Source of the DNA: Acidisarcina polymorpha
GTDB lineage: Bacteria > Acidobacteriota > Terriglobia > Terriglobales > Acidobacteriaceae
DNA: 64,000 bases
Assembly: GCF_003330725.1 (NCBI RefSeq)
Contig: NZ_CP030840.1
Span: 2,914,001 to 2,978,000, forward strand
Reading direction: 5' to 3'
This document shows, one piece after another, positions 27,124-35,437 of this stretch (the first letter of the stretch is position 1; each line of letters begins with the position of its first letter). The notes beneath the pieces were generated by a model. It was not told the DNA's origin. It made no database searches and was given only the letters and a program-made list of their open reading frames with translations. The position numbers and the translations under genes are program-made.

Positions 27124-28317
27124 TCAAAGGCCCGTTGGGAGCGGCGTAGTCCCTTCGTTCAGGATACGGAGGTAGGCGGTGTAGCCAAACACCCTTCCTC
27201 GCTTCTTTCCAGTCATCTCCGCCACGATGCCAAGTTTCTCGAGGTCTGCGAGTGCAACATTCACTGTGGGGGCACTCAGTCCGGTCTCTTGCCCGAGCCG
27301 GTTGGCGGTCACAAGTGGATTACGCTGGAGAAAGTCATGGAGTCGCAGAGCCGATCCAACGCGCTCGCCCCGCTCGGTGACGCGTTCCCTGTCCTGGCGG
27401 AAAAGGTCGGCTATCCTCATTGCCGCGTCAAAGGCCTGATTCGCGGTCTGCTCAACGCCCTCTAGAAAGAACTGGAGCCAAGCCTCCCACGCGCCTTCTT
27501 CACGAACGGCCTGGAGTAGTCGGTAATACTCCGCTCGGTATGTCTTCAGGTACAGGCTCAGGTAAAGCAGCGGCTTGTGGAGGACTCCCCGCGTGCAGAG
27601 ATACAGCGTCACCAAAAGCCGCCCAATACGGCCGTTTCCGTCCAGAAATGGGTGGATAGTCTCGAACTGAACATGAATCAGGCCGGCTTTGATCAGTGCA
27701 GGGAGGTGCGAGGTCTCCTCGTGCAGGAATTGCTCAAGGGCAGCCAGCACCCCGTTGAGCTCGTGCACAGGCGGGGGTACGTAGAGTGCATTGCCAGGCC
27801 GCGTTCCGCCGATCCAGTTTTGAGAACGCCGGAACTCCCCAGGACTCATGGCCGCACCTCGGCCGCTCTGGAGCAGACGCTCGTGCATCTCGCGGACCAG
27901 GCGGAGCGATAGGGGTAGCTCCTTCATTCTTTCGAGTCCAAACATCATGGCATCGACGTAGTTCGACACCTCACGAACGTCATCAATAGGCTGCCCTGCC
28001 TCAGCATCGGTTTCGAAGCGGAGTAGATCCGTCAGGGTAGATTGTGTTCCCTCGATCTGCGAGGATAAAACGGCCTCTTTCCGCACGTACATGTACAGGA
28101 AAAGTTCGTGGGAGGGCAGCAGAACTGTGATGCCGTCCAGGCGTCCCAGTGCTCGCTCCGCTGCGCTCAGGCGCTCTAAAAGCGGCAAGAGGTCAATCGG
28201 GGGAGAGGGTGGAAGCGCTGGAGGAATATACGCGCGGACATTCTCGCCGCCTGTCGAGGTCTCTACATAACGACCTAAACGCGTGTTCACGGGGGCAGTC
28301 TGGTCCACGCCATCCAT
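27124..28317 (-). CDS. Fic-family AMP-transferase with C-terminal winged helix
   Basis: 397 residues. The catalytic Fic motif is complete: HPFLDGNGRIGR at 222-233. An inhibitory-helix motif SSQIEG lies at 85-90 ((S/T)xxxE(G/N) type), so the enzyme is probably a class II, self-inhibited Fic protein. The N-terminal Fic_N-like region contains the SQIEGT loop, and the C-terminus (about 320-390: LVTANRLGQETGLSAPTVNV, ADLEKLGIVAEMTGKKRGRV) is a winged helix. Such proteins transfer AMP from ATP to target-protein hydroxyls; the target is unknown. It is a single gene followed by the Tat glycosidase on the same strand. Confidence 0.92.
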   Translation of the reverse strand: MDGVDQTAPVNTRLGRYVETSTGGENVRAYIPPALPPSPPIDLLPLLERLSAAERALGRLDGITVLLPSHELFLYMYVRKEAVLSSQIEGTQSTLTDLLRFETDAEAGQPIDDVREVSNYVDAMMFGLERMKELPLSLRLVREMHERLLQSGRGAAMSPGEFRRSQNWIGGTRPGNALYVPPPVHELNGVLAALEQFLHEETSHLPALIKAGLIHVQFETIHPFLDGNGRIGRLLVTLYLCTRGVLHKPLLYLSLYLKTYRAEYYRLLQAVREEGAWEAWLQFFLEGVEQTANQAFDAAMRIADLFRQDRERVTERGERVGSALRLHDFLQRNPLVTANRLGQETGLSAPTVNVALADLEKLGIVAEMTGKKRGRVFGYTAYLRILNEGTTPLPTGL

Positions 28318-28399
28318 TGTACCGACTAATTAGGTGCTAGGCGAACGTCTTAAATAACGGCTCGTCTTAGTAAAAGTCTCCTTAATAAGGGAGGGCTCC

Positions 28400-28930
28400 C
28401 CAAGGGACTAGTAGAAGCTGATCGGCAAGCGCGACCATGCTCATCTGGCCCTCCTGCTCGGCTGCGGACTACGTCGTCAGGAGCTGGCCGAGCCCAAATT
28501 TGAGGACATCGTCGAGCGCGAGGGTCGGGCGGTGATCGTCGACCTGGTAGAGAAGGGAAGGCGCGTCCGCACGGTGGCCGTGCCTTTCTGGGTGAAGCAA
28601 AGCATCGACCGCTGGACAGCCGCCGCTGACATTCAGATGGGCCTGGTCGGCCGGTCTCGAAGTCCGGCAAGCCGGGCAAAGTGGCACTCGGGGATTGGTC
28701 AGTCTGGTCGGTCGTCGAACGGTGCGCCAAGGAAATAGGCATCCAGAACTTTGGGGGGCTCATGACCTGCACCGGACCTGCCCGAAGTTATGCCGGAAGT
28801 CGGGCAGCGATCTAGAGCAGATCAAGTTCCTGCTCGGCCACTCGTCAATTCAGACGACCGAACGTATCTCAGGTCCGACCAAGAGATTGCCGTCGCCGTC
28901 AATGACACGCGCAGTCTGTGAATCAAAATT
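28400..28930 (+). pseudogene. Tyrosine recombinase (phage-type integrase), catalytic-domain relic
   Basis: Pieces in several frames follow an integrase catalytic domain: HLALLLGCGLRRQELAE (first catalytic Arg), VIVDLVEKGRRVRTVAVPFW, then after a frame change HDLHRTCPKLCRKSGSDLEQ (H-x-x-R box, with His where the family often has Arg) and IKFLLGHSSIQTTER (last catalytic His box). A further shift destroys the tyrosine region. The N-terminal DNA-binding domain is missing. It marks the edge of a former integrated element. Confidence 0.8.
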
Positions 28931-29055
28931 AGCAGGCAGGTAGTGTTAAGCCTTAAAGTGACCCTCGCGGGGCCACACCCTAAAGCCTTTACCGAGGCCC
29001 CTCCTGCAAATATCGGTAAAATTGTGCCGAAAAGCTTGGGCTGAGAAAAATAGTG

Positions 29056-29089
29056 GCAAAAAAGATTAACAAGACCGCTCGCGGGCGGT
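29056..29089 (-). terminator. Terminator-like hairpin downstream of the 39-codon gene
   Basis: On the minus strand ACCGC-CCGCGA-GCGGT is followed by CTTGTTAATCTTTTTT, a five-pair GC-rich stem with a T-rich tail. It lies about 80 bases beyond the stop codon of the small gene at 29167-29286. Confidence 0.5.
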
Positions 29090-29166
29090 GTATGTTGTTC
29101 GCAAGGACGAAACACCCGGCTTGCGACAGAAAAGCCACAAACCGGATGGTGACCGTCCTAACAATT

Positions 29167-29286
29167 TCAGTGCTGTGGCGCTTGGTAAACGTGGACCAGT
29201 TTGACCAGGTCACTTACGACCAGGCCGAAGACGACCAAGATCGGCATTGCTTTTGTAAACAAAGAAGTGGATCGTGGCGCTTTCAT
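29167..29286 (-). CDS. 39-residue single-span membrane peptide, unknown family
   Basis: A minus-strand frame of 39 codons begins at ATG 29286, preceded by a perfect AAGGAGG seven bases upstream. The peptide has a polar, basic start (MKAPRSTSLFTK), then a hydrophobic segment AMPILVVFGLVVSDLVKLVH long enough to cross a membrane, and a short polar tail YQAPQH. It is bounded by a GC-rich hairpin upstream (29318-29337) and a terminator-like hairpin downstream (29056-29089). I do not recognise it; it could be a type I toxin-like peptide, a small membrane regulator, or a spurious frame. The strong ribosome site argues against the last. Confidence 0.5.
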   Translation of the reverse strand: MKAPRSTSLFTKAMPILVVFGLVVSDLVKLVHVYQAPQH

Positions 29287-29317
29287 GTGGCACCTCCTTT
29301 CCTTCTTTAATCACGAG

Positions 29318-29337
29318 CCCGGTGTTGGCGCACCGGG
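29318..29337. promoter_or_regulatory. GC-rich hairpin in the leader of the 39-codon gene
   Basis: CCCGGTG-TTGGCG-CACCGGG is a perfect seven-pair stem. On the plus strand it is followed by TTTCGTGTTTTT, so it could terminate plus-strand transcription; on the minus strand it lies 31 bases before the ATG of the small gene and would form in its leader. Confidence 0.55.
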
Positions 29338-29753
29338 TTTCGTGTTTTTAGCAGTTTTTCCAATTGGGCAAACGGCTAATATGCCCGCAGAGTAGCGCTC
29401 ATGGATTGCATCGTCAACTGCTATTCGATGAATTCGTGACAAATCTGTTAATCCATTCTGTTTTTTGGAACGTTATGCTTCCGAGCCGCCACCGGTCTAG
29501 GGGTCACCACACCAAACATCAAAACCGTACCGTAAGACGTGTTGCGCACACCTGTCGCCCTAAATGCTGATACTGCTCCCGGCAAGACAGCCTTGCACAA
29601 GCGGCGCTGAGCGGGGAAGCCGGTCACAGGACCGACCGGCGGGGACTGCGCGGGAATGCAACGGAGGAGGGCCGGAGATACCCGCCGGACGCAGCGTCCA
29701 GCCCTGACCGGCCGCGGCGTCAAGCCCCTGCTCTCTTGCGTGAGGGATCATTA
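29338..29753. other. Intergenic, no gene recognised
   Basis: GC-rich in its second half (29560-29750) with mid-length minus-strand frames that lack family motifs. It ends at an IS6-type terminal sequence at 29754. Confidence 0.35.
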
Positions 29754-29913
29754 GGCTCTGTTGCATTAACTTCACTGGTCGCAGTTCACTCGGTGCGCCG
29801 CTCGATCAGGCAGCGACAGCGAAGATGTCGAACAGCTTGTTTACGAAACGGATCTCCTCTTTGACGCGCGGCTTACAGGTGATCACTTCAAAGCCCTTGA
29901 TCGTAGCGGCCAT
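29754..29913 (-). mobile_element. IS6-family element, terminal fragment with transposase tail
   Basis: The minus strand encodes MAATIKGFEVITCKPRVKEE and then IRFVNKLFDIFAVAA before a stop at 29806, matching the extreme C-terminus of IS6-type DDE transposases (xxTIKGxEVM...RLVxxxF). About 45 bases further is GGCTCTGTTGCA (29754-29765), the typical IS6-type terminal inverted repeat. The rest of the element is gone. Confidence 0.7.
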
Positions 29914-30037
29914 GCTAATTTCGCCGGGTAGGTAGTGGGCGACGCTTGACCATGTCTGAGCAGACCACTCTGATGTGTGAATACCTCTTACGCCTTGCCG
30001 CGCCAGCCTGCCTACTTGTAGATGAAGGGAGTTTACA

Positions 30038-30481
30038 GTGGGCAAAATTGACAACATGAGGCAGGAAGTGAGGCTCATAAAGACGCAACTCAAGTTGAAG
30101 ATGGAGCAGCTCCACGCCGCGCAGTCTGCTGAATTTCGCCTGAAGGTCGGAGACCTTCTACTGAAAAAGGAAGGCGAGTATGGGAATCCAACATGTAAGG
30201 TGTACATGATAAGTAAGCTGGTGTTTCACGCTGACCAAACACCCATAATTTACGGAAGACAACGCTTAAAGGATGGGATCTCATTTCACGCGACACAGAC
30301 AGTTCTGTGCTTCCGCGCCGATGAAGTACCAATGGCAATTGGCCATGTGGATCATTGGCAGAACATACTCCAAGTAAAATCTAGGACTTCCCGACGTAGC
30401 TGGATCACTCCCCCGGCTGTACGCTCACCCTATCTGGTATGCAACCCTTTCAACAGATGGGTAATTCAGCTCAGCGATTAG
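30038..30481 (+). CDS. Hypothetical protein
   Basis: 147 residues from GTG 30038 with GGGAG six bases upstream. The N-terminus is a charged helix (IDNMRQEVRLIKTQLKLKME). It is followed by a beta-rich part (FRLKVGDLLLKKEGEYGNPT, KVYMISKLVFHADQTPIIYG, RQRLKDGISFHATQTVLCF). The composition and hydrophobic pattern look genuinely coding over about 100 residues; the last 40 are less convincing. No relatives recognised. It lies between an IS6 relic and padR in an accessory segment. Confidence 0.45.
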   Translation: MGKIDNMRQEVRLIKTQLKLKMEQLHAAQSAEFRLKVGDLLLKKEGEYGNPTCKVYMISKLVFHADQTPIIYGRQRLKDGISFHATQTVLCFRADEVPMAIGHVDHWQNILQVKSRTSRRSWITPPAVRSPYLVCNPFNRWVIQLSD

Positions 30482-30537
30482 AACACACGGCTAGGATCCT
30501 CTAAGAAGCGGAGAGGACCACATGCGGTTTGCCCCCT

Positions 30538-30870
30538 TTATGTCGTCTTCAACGCGTGGCCGATAGCTCGGGAGATGGTCGTCCATTGTTCCGTTTCGAC
30601 TCCGAGCTGACGCTCGCCGGCTTTTGTGCGCCGGTAATATTTGGCACGTCGGTTATTTTCCGACGCGCCCCAGAAGGATTTCAGCCATCCGGCTTCTTCC
30701 ATGCGATGAAGGGCGGGAAAGAGTGACCCAGGCCTGACCTTGAATGTGTCCCCGGTGATCTGCTCGACACGCCGGGCAATGCCCAGGCCGTGAAATTCTC
30801 CGTCGCCAATGGCCTTAAGGATGAGCAGGTCCAGCGTGCCCTGCAGAAGATTTCCCTGATTTCGCTCCAC
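30538..30870 (-). CDS. PadR-family transcriptional regulator
   Basis: 110 residues, the normal size of the short PadR subfamily. QGTLDLLILKAIGDGEFHGL opens the winged helix, then VRPGSLFPALHRMEEAGWLK gives the recognition helix, and RRAKYYRRTKAGERQLGVE the wing and start of the dimerisation helix. In Acidobacteriota these genes often precede ABC-transport permeases of the MacB type; none is present downstream, so the target gene may have been lost. A 23-base site with CTCCTAT/ATAGGAG arms lies directly upstream of its start. Confidence 0.9.
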   Translation of the reverse strand: MERNQGNLLQGTLDLLILKAIGDGEFHGLGIARRVEQITGDTFKVRPGSLFPALHRMEEAGWLKSFWGASENNRRAKYYRRTKAGERQLGVETEQWTTISRAIGHALKTT

Positions 30871-30878
30871 TCACCACG

Positions 30879-30901
30879 CTCCTATTGAATGACGATAGGA
30901 G
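30879..30901. promoter_or_regulatory. Inverted repeat upstream of padR, candidate operator
   Basis: CTCCTAT and ATAGGAG form perfect 7-base arms around a 9-base centre, 9 bases before the padR start (30870). A further ATAGGAG lies at 30929-30935. The position suits autorepression. Confidence 0.5.
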
Positions 30902-30987
30902 TTTAGAAGACGTTCATAAAGAATGTCAATAGGAGCGATAACCAGCAACGGATCACTTCCACTTCAGAAAACGGATACCATCGTACC

Positions 30988-31160
30988 TTACGGCTGACGC
31001 AAAGGCCTGAATTTGCTTTTGCCGAGTCTTGCAGTGTTTCGCCACTGGTAGTCACCGGTAAGCTTGATGTGCCCCCAGCCGAGCGGAGACAAGTGCTTCC
31101 GGAGCACCGGGTCCGCGAAGCCAACCGCCGACCTAGCAATCGCGTTTTCGACCAGGGCCG
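30988..31160 (-). mobile_element. Tn3-family transposase, C-terminal fragment
   Basis: The minus strand reads [20 protein letters not shown], then [20 protein letters not shown] and a stop at 30988. This is the highly conserved end of Tn3-family TnpA proteins (LSPLGWxHIxLTGDYxW...FRPLR). Upstream the frame runs back to [13 protein letters not shown] before homology stops, where it meets the broken DUF5615 gene in another frame. Confidence 0.85.
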
Positions 31161-31494
31161 CGTGGGCGGCGGCGATGGAATGTTACCTCTTGAAAACTTC
31201 CGGGCATGGCTGCATTGAGCGCAGCACTCACCGGCGCGGCTTCGTGTTTAAGGATGTTCCAATCGGTTTCTTCCAGTACGACTAGCGCCAGCTTGCGGCC
31301 CGTCAGATTTTGCTGATATGAGAGGTTCTTATCCCCCCGTCACCCACGCACTCGAAGCCATTGGCCTCGGCAGCGGCCAACAGATCGCCGTTTTGGAGCG
31401 CATCCCGGCGCAATTCACGCGAGGTCGTGATGACGTGGCCGGGCAACAGCACCCGAAGCTTTTTCGGCACGTTGTGATCGAACAAAACTTTCAC
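31133..31494 (-). pseudogene. DUF5615 (PIN-like) toxin, frameshifted
   Basis: The first 52 codons (MKVLFDHNVPKKLRVLLPGH through DALQNGDLLAAAEANGFE) are a normal DUF5615 start with the catalytic Asp in FDHN. A six-C run at 31333-31338 on the plus strand then throws the frame; deleting one base restores VTGDKNLSYQQNLTGRKLAL, VVLEETDW and onward to [10 protein letters not shown], the usual DUF5615 C-terminal half. The restored frame ends at 31133 inside Tn3-derived sequence. The family is a PIN-like RNase toxin paired with DUF433. The start overlaps the DUF433 stop by 4 bases, so the pair was an operon. It could be phase-variable at the homopolymer, or simply dead. Confidence 0.75.
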
Positions 31495-31736
31495 GGGTGA
31501 GCATGTTTCTCATGGCTTGCCGCGTAGCTCAGAATCTCTCGGATCGTTGTTTCCGACACGTCGAAGTCCTCAGCAATTTCTTCAACGGGCGACCCGCCTT
31601 CGTAGTTTTCGAGAATCGTATCGGCGGGCAGCCGTGTTCCCTTGAGCAAGGGGACGCCGCTTACCTTACCGGGAACGACCTCGACTAGCGGATAGTCTGT
31701 CCAGTCCATGACGGTGCTTTCGGGTAAGTGGGCCAT
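31491..31736 (-). CDS. DUF433 antitoxin
   Basis: 81 residues, a full-length DUF433 protein: PLVEVVPGKVSGVPLLKGTR then LPADTILENYEGGSPVEEIA and a helix-turn-helix-like DVSETTIREILSYA. DUF433 proteins act as antitoxins for DUF5615 PIN-like toxins and are presumed DNA-binding autorepressors. Its partner overlaps by 4 bases but is frameshifted, so the antitoxin may be an orphan. Confidence 0.88.
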   Translation of the reverse strand: MAHLPESTVMDWTDYPLVEVVPGKVSGVPLLKGTRLPADTILENYEGGSPVEEIAEDFDVSETTIREILSYAASHEKHAHP

Positions 31737-31830
31737 GCTCTAAGGATACTCCCGCGCAGACTGACAATCAACGTGAAAACGTCAGAACTAATTGGCCATT
31801 GTGATGGCCGATAGGTGCGCGGGCTTTCCT

Positions 31831-32478
31831 TTACTGAACGTCAGAGACCTTGCCGTTGGCGAAGATGACTTTCATGTCCGGATAGACGAATACCTGCTTC
31901 GCGCCCAGATCGATCGCCTTGGGGGGATCGCCCAGGGACTTCTTCACTTCGTCGGTGGTCATCCCCAGTTTCACCGTCTTGCTTTGGGCGGTCGAGACGG
32001 TCGCCGGATTGGCGACGACAGTGTCGATCGCTTTCTTTACGTCATCGGCGCTCAATGATTCGAGGCCGGGGAGCTTCACATTGAGTTCGGCCCTGTACCT
32101 GGTTCCCTGGCCGTCGCCCAACGTCGTGGTGTCCACGGTTAGTAGCTCGACCTGTACGGCGTCCTTCTTCACGAAGATCTGGGTCACGTAGACCTTTTCG
32201 TCGGGCTTGAGGGTGCGCGAATTTCCGGTGCTGCCGGAGGTGGCGGCCCAAAAGCCGCTTGCCTGGGTCACCTGTCCATCGGCGACATTGGTGTTGATGA
32301 TTTCTTTTTCCGTGTTCGCCATATCGGCATAGATGCCGGGGACGCGCACGGCCAGGAGAAAGAGTGCAGCGAGCGAGGGCTTTTTCCCCTTCTTGGGCAA
32401 AGGCGACGTAGCCGCCTTGCGGGTAGTGGATCTAGGCCATGGTCCGTAGCCGGCCCAGATTCTTCGCGTAAGAGCCAC
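31831..32478 (-). CDS. Putative exported protein with SmpA/OmlA (BamE-like) C-terminal domain
   Basis: Up to 215 residues. The end VKLGMTTDEVKKSLGDPPKA, followed by IDLGAKQVFVYPDMKVIFAN and GKVSDVQ, is a BamE/SmpA-like fold in which GMT..EV..LG.P is the signature. The middle (about 70-165) contains beta-rich segments (DEKVYVTQIFVKKDAVQVEL) seen in acidobacterial relatives. A hydrophobic stretch LAALFLLAVRVPGIYAD near residue 37 could be a damaged signal peptide; the upstream 35 residues look non-native, so the 5' end may have been altered. Function unknown; probably envelope-associated. Confidence 0.6.
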   Translation of the reverse strand: MALTRRIWAGYGPWPRSTTRKAATSPLPKKGKKPSLAALFLLAVRVPGIYADMANTEKEIINTNVADGQVTQASGFWAATSGSTGNSRTLKPDEKVYVTQIFVKKDAVQVELLTVDTTTLGDGQGTRYRAELNVKLPGLESLSADDVKKAIDTVVANPATVSTAQSKTVKLGMTTDEVKKSLGDPPKAIDLGAKQVFVYPDMKVIFANGKVSDVQ

Positions 32479-32780
32479 TGTTCGAGGATACGCCGGCGAT
32501 AGCCCGCGAGTTGCGTCTTGTGCAAGTTGTCGAGACCCAGAGACATTAGTGTCGCCATCGCATCAAGGATGCGTCGTTGCGGCTGGGTCACGCCATCGAG
32601 GGATGGCCCTTTGGTGCTATTAACGGCTTCGTCCGACTATGGTTCGCTAGCTTTGAAGCTAACGGATACGGGTTCGGCGCACCTCGCTCGATCCGATAAA
32701 CAGCATGCACTTCCCCAAGGCGGCCACATGCGTGACACACGGCGTCCATCCGTTGCACCCAGCTCTTTAATTCAGAGGTC

Positions 32781-33212
32781 TCAGGATGCAAAGCCCAGCA
32801 GTTCGGAGTGAAAACGGGCATTCTCCGGAATTTTACGGGTGACAGCTTCAAGCATGGGAGAAAAATTCACTTCGTGAGGACCTTTGCTGTCGATCCACCA
32901 ATAACCGTCAAGACAACCGCCGCCGTTTCCAGTATCTGGGTCATAGCTACCTAAGACGGCATCCGATCCCGATCCAAACACCTGCGCTGTTGTCTCGTGG
33001 ATCAGCCCACCGCCGTCATAATGCAACGCGTAGATTTCGACGTACAAGCCTTCCCTCCCCGAAGATACAAGCAAATCTTGCAAGGCACAGTGCGCGCCTG
33101 GATCGAGAAGGAAGGGAGGACATTCGGTTTTCGGTTGCGAAGTGGATAGAATCGGGTTTGATTTCGGCCGACCCCGGGCGACGACGCCCGAGGTGTTTAA
33201 GGAGAATATCAT
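32781..33212 (-). CDS. Hypothetical protein, probably 5'-truncated
   Basis: 143 residues, of which about 30-143 look genuinely coding: PPFLLDPGAHCALQDLLVSS, GREGLYVEIYALHYDGGGLI, DTGNGGGCLDGYWWIDSKGP and KIPENARFHSELLGF. I do not recognise the family. The first 25 residues overlap the opposite-strand phosphatase gene and are probably not native, suggesting that the real start was lost or lies near 33130. Confidence 0.45.
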   Translation of the reverse strand: MIFSLNTSGVVARGRPKSNPILSTSQPKTECPPFLLDPGAHCALQDLLVSSGREGLYVEIYALHYDGGGLIHETTAQVFGSGSDAVLGSYDPDTGNGGGCLDGYWWIDSKGPHEVNFSPMLEAVTRKIPENARFHSELLGFAS

Positions 33213-34641
33213 TCCTTTGTCCGCACAGATCGGCTCCGACCGGGGCGCAGACGCCGTCTTGCGTGTGTTTCGCGCTGATGAGCTACGCCTTTTTGTTGCA
33301 GCGGCCTCGATTGCGCTCGGATTCGTGATTCTCGGCTTTTCGCTGGTTCGGCAACGATTCGATCGGCTACTTTCCTTTCTAGCCTGGTTCGCCGTCGTGT
33401 ACGGCGCTCGCCTCTGGTTGCAGTCGGGAATTCATCACCTGATGATGCCCGCGTCCGTCGCTGCCAACAGATTGCAGATGGTGCTTAATTTCTTCGTCGC
33501 AATACCCGCGTTCCTATTCTTCGGGGAGACCGGAACTGGAGGCCGGGTAGGGCGCGTGTTGGTGAACACAGTTTGTATCTCTGCTTTGTTGCTCATGGCG
33601 GCGGTGCTGCTTGGATTCTCGTTGTTGGCACTTGATCGGGCGAACAGCTTATTGATCATTGCAGGATCAGCGTCGCTCTTGTTCTTTGCCTTCCGGCAAT
33701 CTCCGGCGACCAAGGATGAGTTTGTGTTCCGCGCGGGGTTGATTGTGTTCGTCGCCCTGGTGCTGTGGACGAACGTTTCAGAGTTGCTGGGACATGCAGC
33801 CACGTTCGAGTTCTACGGTTTTGCCATACTTTTATGCTGTCTCGGCTATGTTGCCGCTCGGCGGACGCTCGACCGCGATGAACGGTGGAGTGCCATCCAG
33901 CAGGAACTCGATATCGCACGGCGGATTCAGATGTCGATCCTTCCCGCCGCTTCCCCGAACTCAGATAATTTTTGTGTCGCCACTCGATACAGGGCCATGA
34001 CCTCGGTGGCCGGCGACTTCTACGAATTCCTGCTGGCCGAAGACGGAGGCTTGGGGATGCTGGTGGCCGATGTGTCAGGTCACGGTGTGCCGGCGGCCCT
34101 GATTGCTTCTATGGTCAAGGTAGCTGTTCAATCTCAGCGCCATATGCAGGGTGATCCCGCTTCGCTACTTGCTGGTGTGAATCAAGCGTTGTGCGGAAAT
34201 GCCCAGAACCAGCTCGTAACTGCGGCATACGTTTACCTCGATGCGAGAAAAGCCGAGCTTCGTTATGCAGGCGCCGGGCATCCGCCAATGCTCCTGTTGC
34301 GTGACGGCGAGGTGATCTCGATTGAAGAAAACGGTCTGGTCATGGCATTGATGCCACACGCCATCTATACCTCCAGGGTGATGGGGTTACAGCGGGGTGA
34401 CCGCATCCTGCTGTACACGGACGGGATACTGGAACCTATCAACGCCAACGAAGAAGAGTTCGGTTATGAGCGGCTCGTTAGCCTTGTGAAGGCAAGCGCA
34501 ATCTACTCTCCGGACGAAGCGGCCGATAGCATTCTCGGCGCCGTGAGCGCCTGGTCTGCGAGTCAGCAGGATGACCTCACTATCATGATCTGCGACTACA
34601 AGCCGGCCCTGCAATCCCGAACCAGCGCGGTTCCGGGATAG
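33142..34641 (+). CDS. Membrane-anchored PP2C-type serine phosphatase (SpoIIE/RsbU family)
   Basis: 499 residues from a GTG. The N-terminal part (about 45-235) holds six or seven hydrophobic segments resembling a 7TM sensor module (ELRLFVAAASIALGFVILGF first). After a linker with LDIARRIQMSILP, the SpoIIE catalytic domain (about 260-485) has VAGDFYEF (metal Asp), VADVSGHGVPAALIASMVKV, YAGAGHPPMLLL, LLYTDGILEP and QQDDLTIMI with the final metal Asp. It dephosphorylates anti-anti-sigma factors in partner-switching pathways. No anti-sigma or STAS gene is adjacent. Relatives often have a longer N-terminal sensor, so the 5' end may be truncated; the start is uncertain. Confidence 0.85.
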   Translation: MDRIGFDFGRPRATTPEVFKENIIPLSAQIGSDRGADAVLRVFRADELRLFVAAASIALGFVILGFSLVRQRFDRLLSFLAWFAVVYGARLWLQSGIHHLMMPASVAANRLQMVLNFFVAIPAFLFFGETGTGGRVGRVLVNTVCISALLLMAAVLLGFSLLALDRANSLLIIAGSASLLFFAFRQSPATKDEFVFRAGLIVFVALVLWTNVSELLGHAATFEFYGFAILLCCLGYVAARRTLDRDERWSAIQQELDIARRIQMSILPAASPNSDNFCVATRYRAMTSVAGDFYEFLLAEDGGLGMLVADVSGHGVPAALIASMVKVAVQSQRHMQGDPASLLAGVNQALCGNAQNQLVTAAYVYLDARKAELRYAGAGHPPMLLLRDGEVISIEENGLVMALMPHAIYTSRVMGLQRGDRILLYTDGILEPINANEEEFGYERLVSLVKASAIYSPDEAADSILGAVSAWSASQQDDLTIMICDYKPALQSRTSAVPG

Positions 34642-34694
34642 TGATTCTTGCGGTCGATCCCGAGAAATCGCAATAGGCCGTGGAAATGAAAAGG

Positions 34695-35110
34695 CGGGAA
34701 GCGCCGACCTCAGTCCATGCTCAGCTCGCAGTGAAAGACGAGTACACCTTCGCGTTCCTTAATCTTGGAAATGAACACAGCGAGCGCGAGTTGGAGCGGG
34801 CAATCACTGACGGGTCGAAGCCTTCCTGGGCGGCATGTTTACTTTCGTCGGGAGCCAGTACAAGATCGAGGTGGGGGCGAGAGTTTTTATTGACCCCTGC
34901 TCTACCATCGTCGCTTGCGCGCCCTAGTCGCTCTTGAATTGAAAGTCGGTGAGTTTGAACCGGAATACGTTGGCAAGATGCAGTTTTATCTCTCAGTCCT
35001 AGACGACACAGTTCGTCTTCCGGAAGAGCAACCTTCCATAAGGATAATTCTCTGCAAGTCGAAGGATAAAGTGGTCGTGGAGTACGCTTTGAAGGAGAGG
35101 CTATGCGTAA
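34695..35110 (+). pseudogene. YhcG/DUF1016 PDDEXK nuclease fragment, frameshifted
   Basis: Three frames together follow a YhcG-type nuclease: VKDEYTFAFLNLGNEHSERE then LERAITDG; GGMFTFVGSQYKIEVG in a second frame; and RALVALELKVGEFEPEYVGK then MQFYLSVLDDTVRLPEEQPS in a third, where E-x-K is the active-site motif. The catalytic Asp region is damaged and the end after ALKE is lost. The N-terminal DUF1016 domain is absent. It is a defence-type relic next to Mrr and HNH relics in the same region. Confidence 0.8.
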
Positions 35111-35437
35111 TGCGAACGTGCAGGGCCGCGAAGCAGCGCGGCACCACCGACTGGAATCGACACATGGCAATCAATACACCCTATGCTGATTGGTTTATCA
35201 GATTATCCATATAGCCGCATAGCTTTTCCCTCTAACTACTTGCAGTGAAGAAAATGCACTTGAAAGGTGGTCTGCCACTGAGATGAAGATGCGAAGGCTT
35301 TCGCGCTATGCTGCCCTATGTGGAAGGGGAGAGGGCGGCCTTCATGGTCTCGTTCTCCAAGAAGACCTTTAGTCCTGCTATTCTTCCGTCCCACGGAGAA
35401 ACCTGGCAAGCCCGATCTTGTAATCTTGGCTGCCGGT

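Noticed and set aside
29560-29775. Mid-length minus-strand frame in GC-rich DNA beside the IS6 relic
   Set aside because: Crosses the IS6 terminal repeat and lacks motifs; it is probably non-coding flank.
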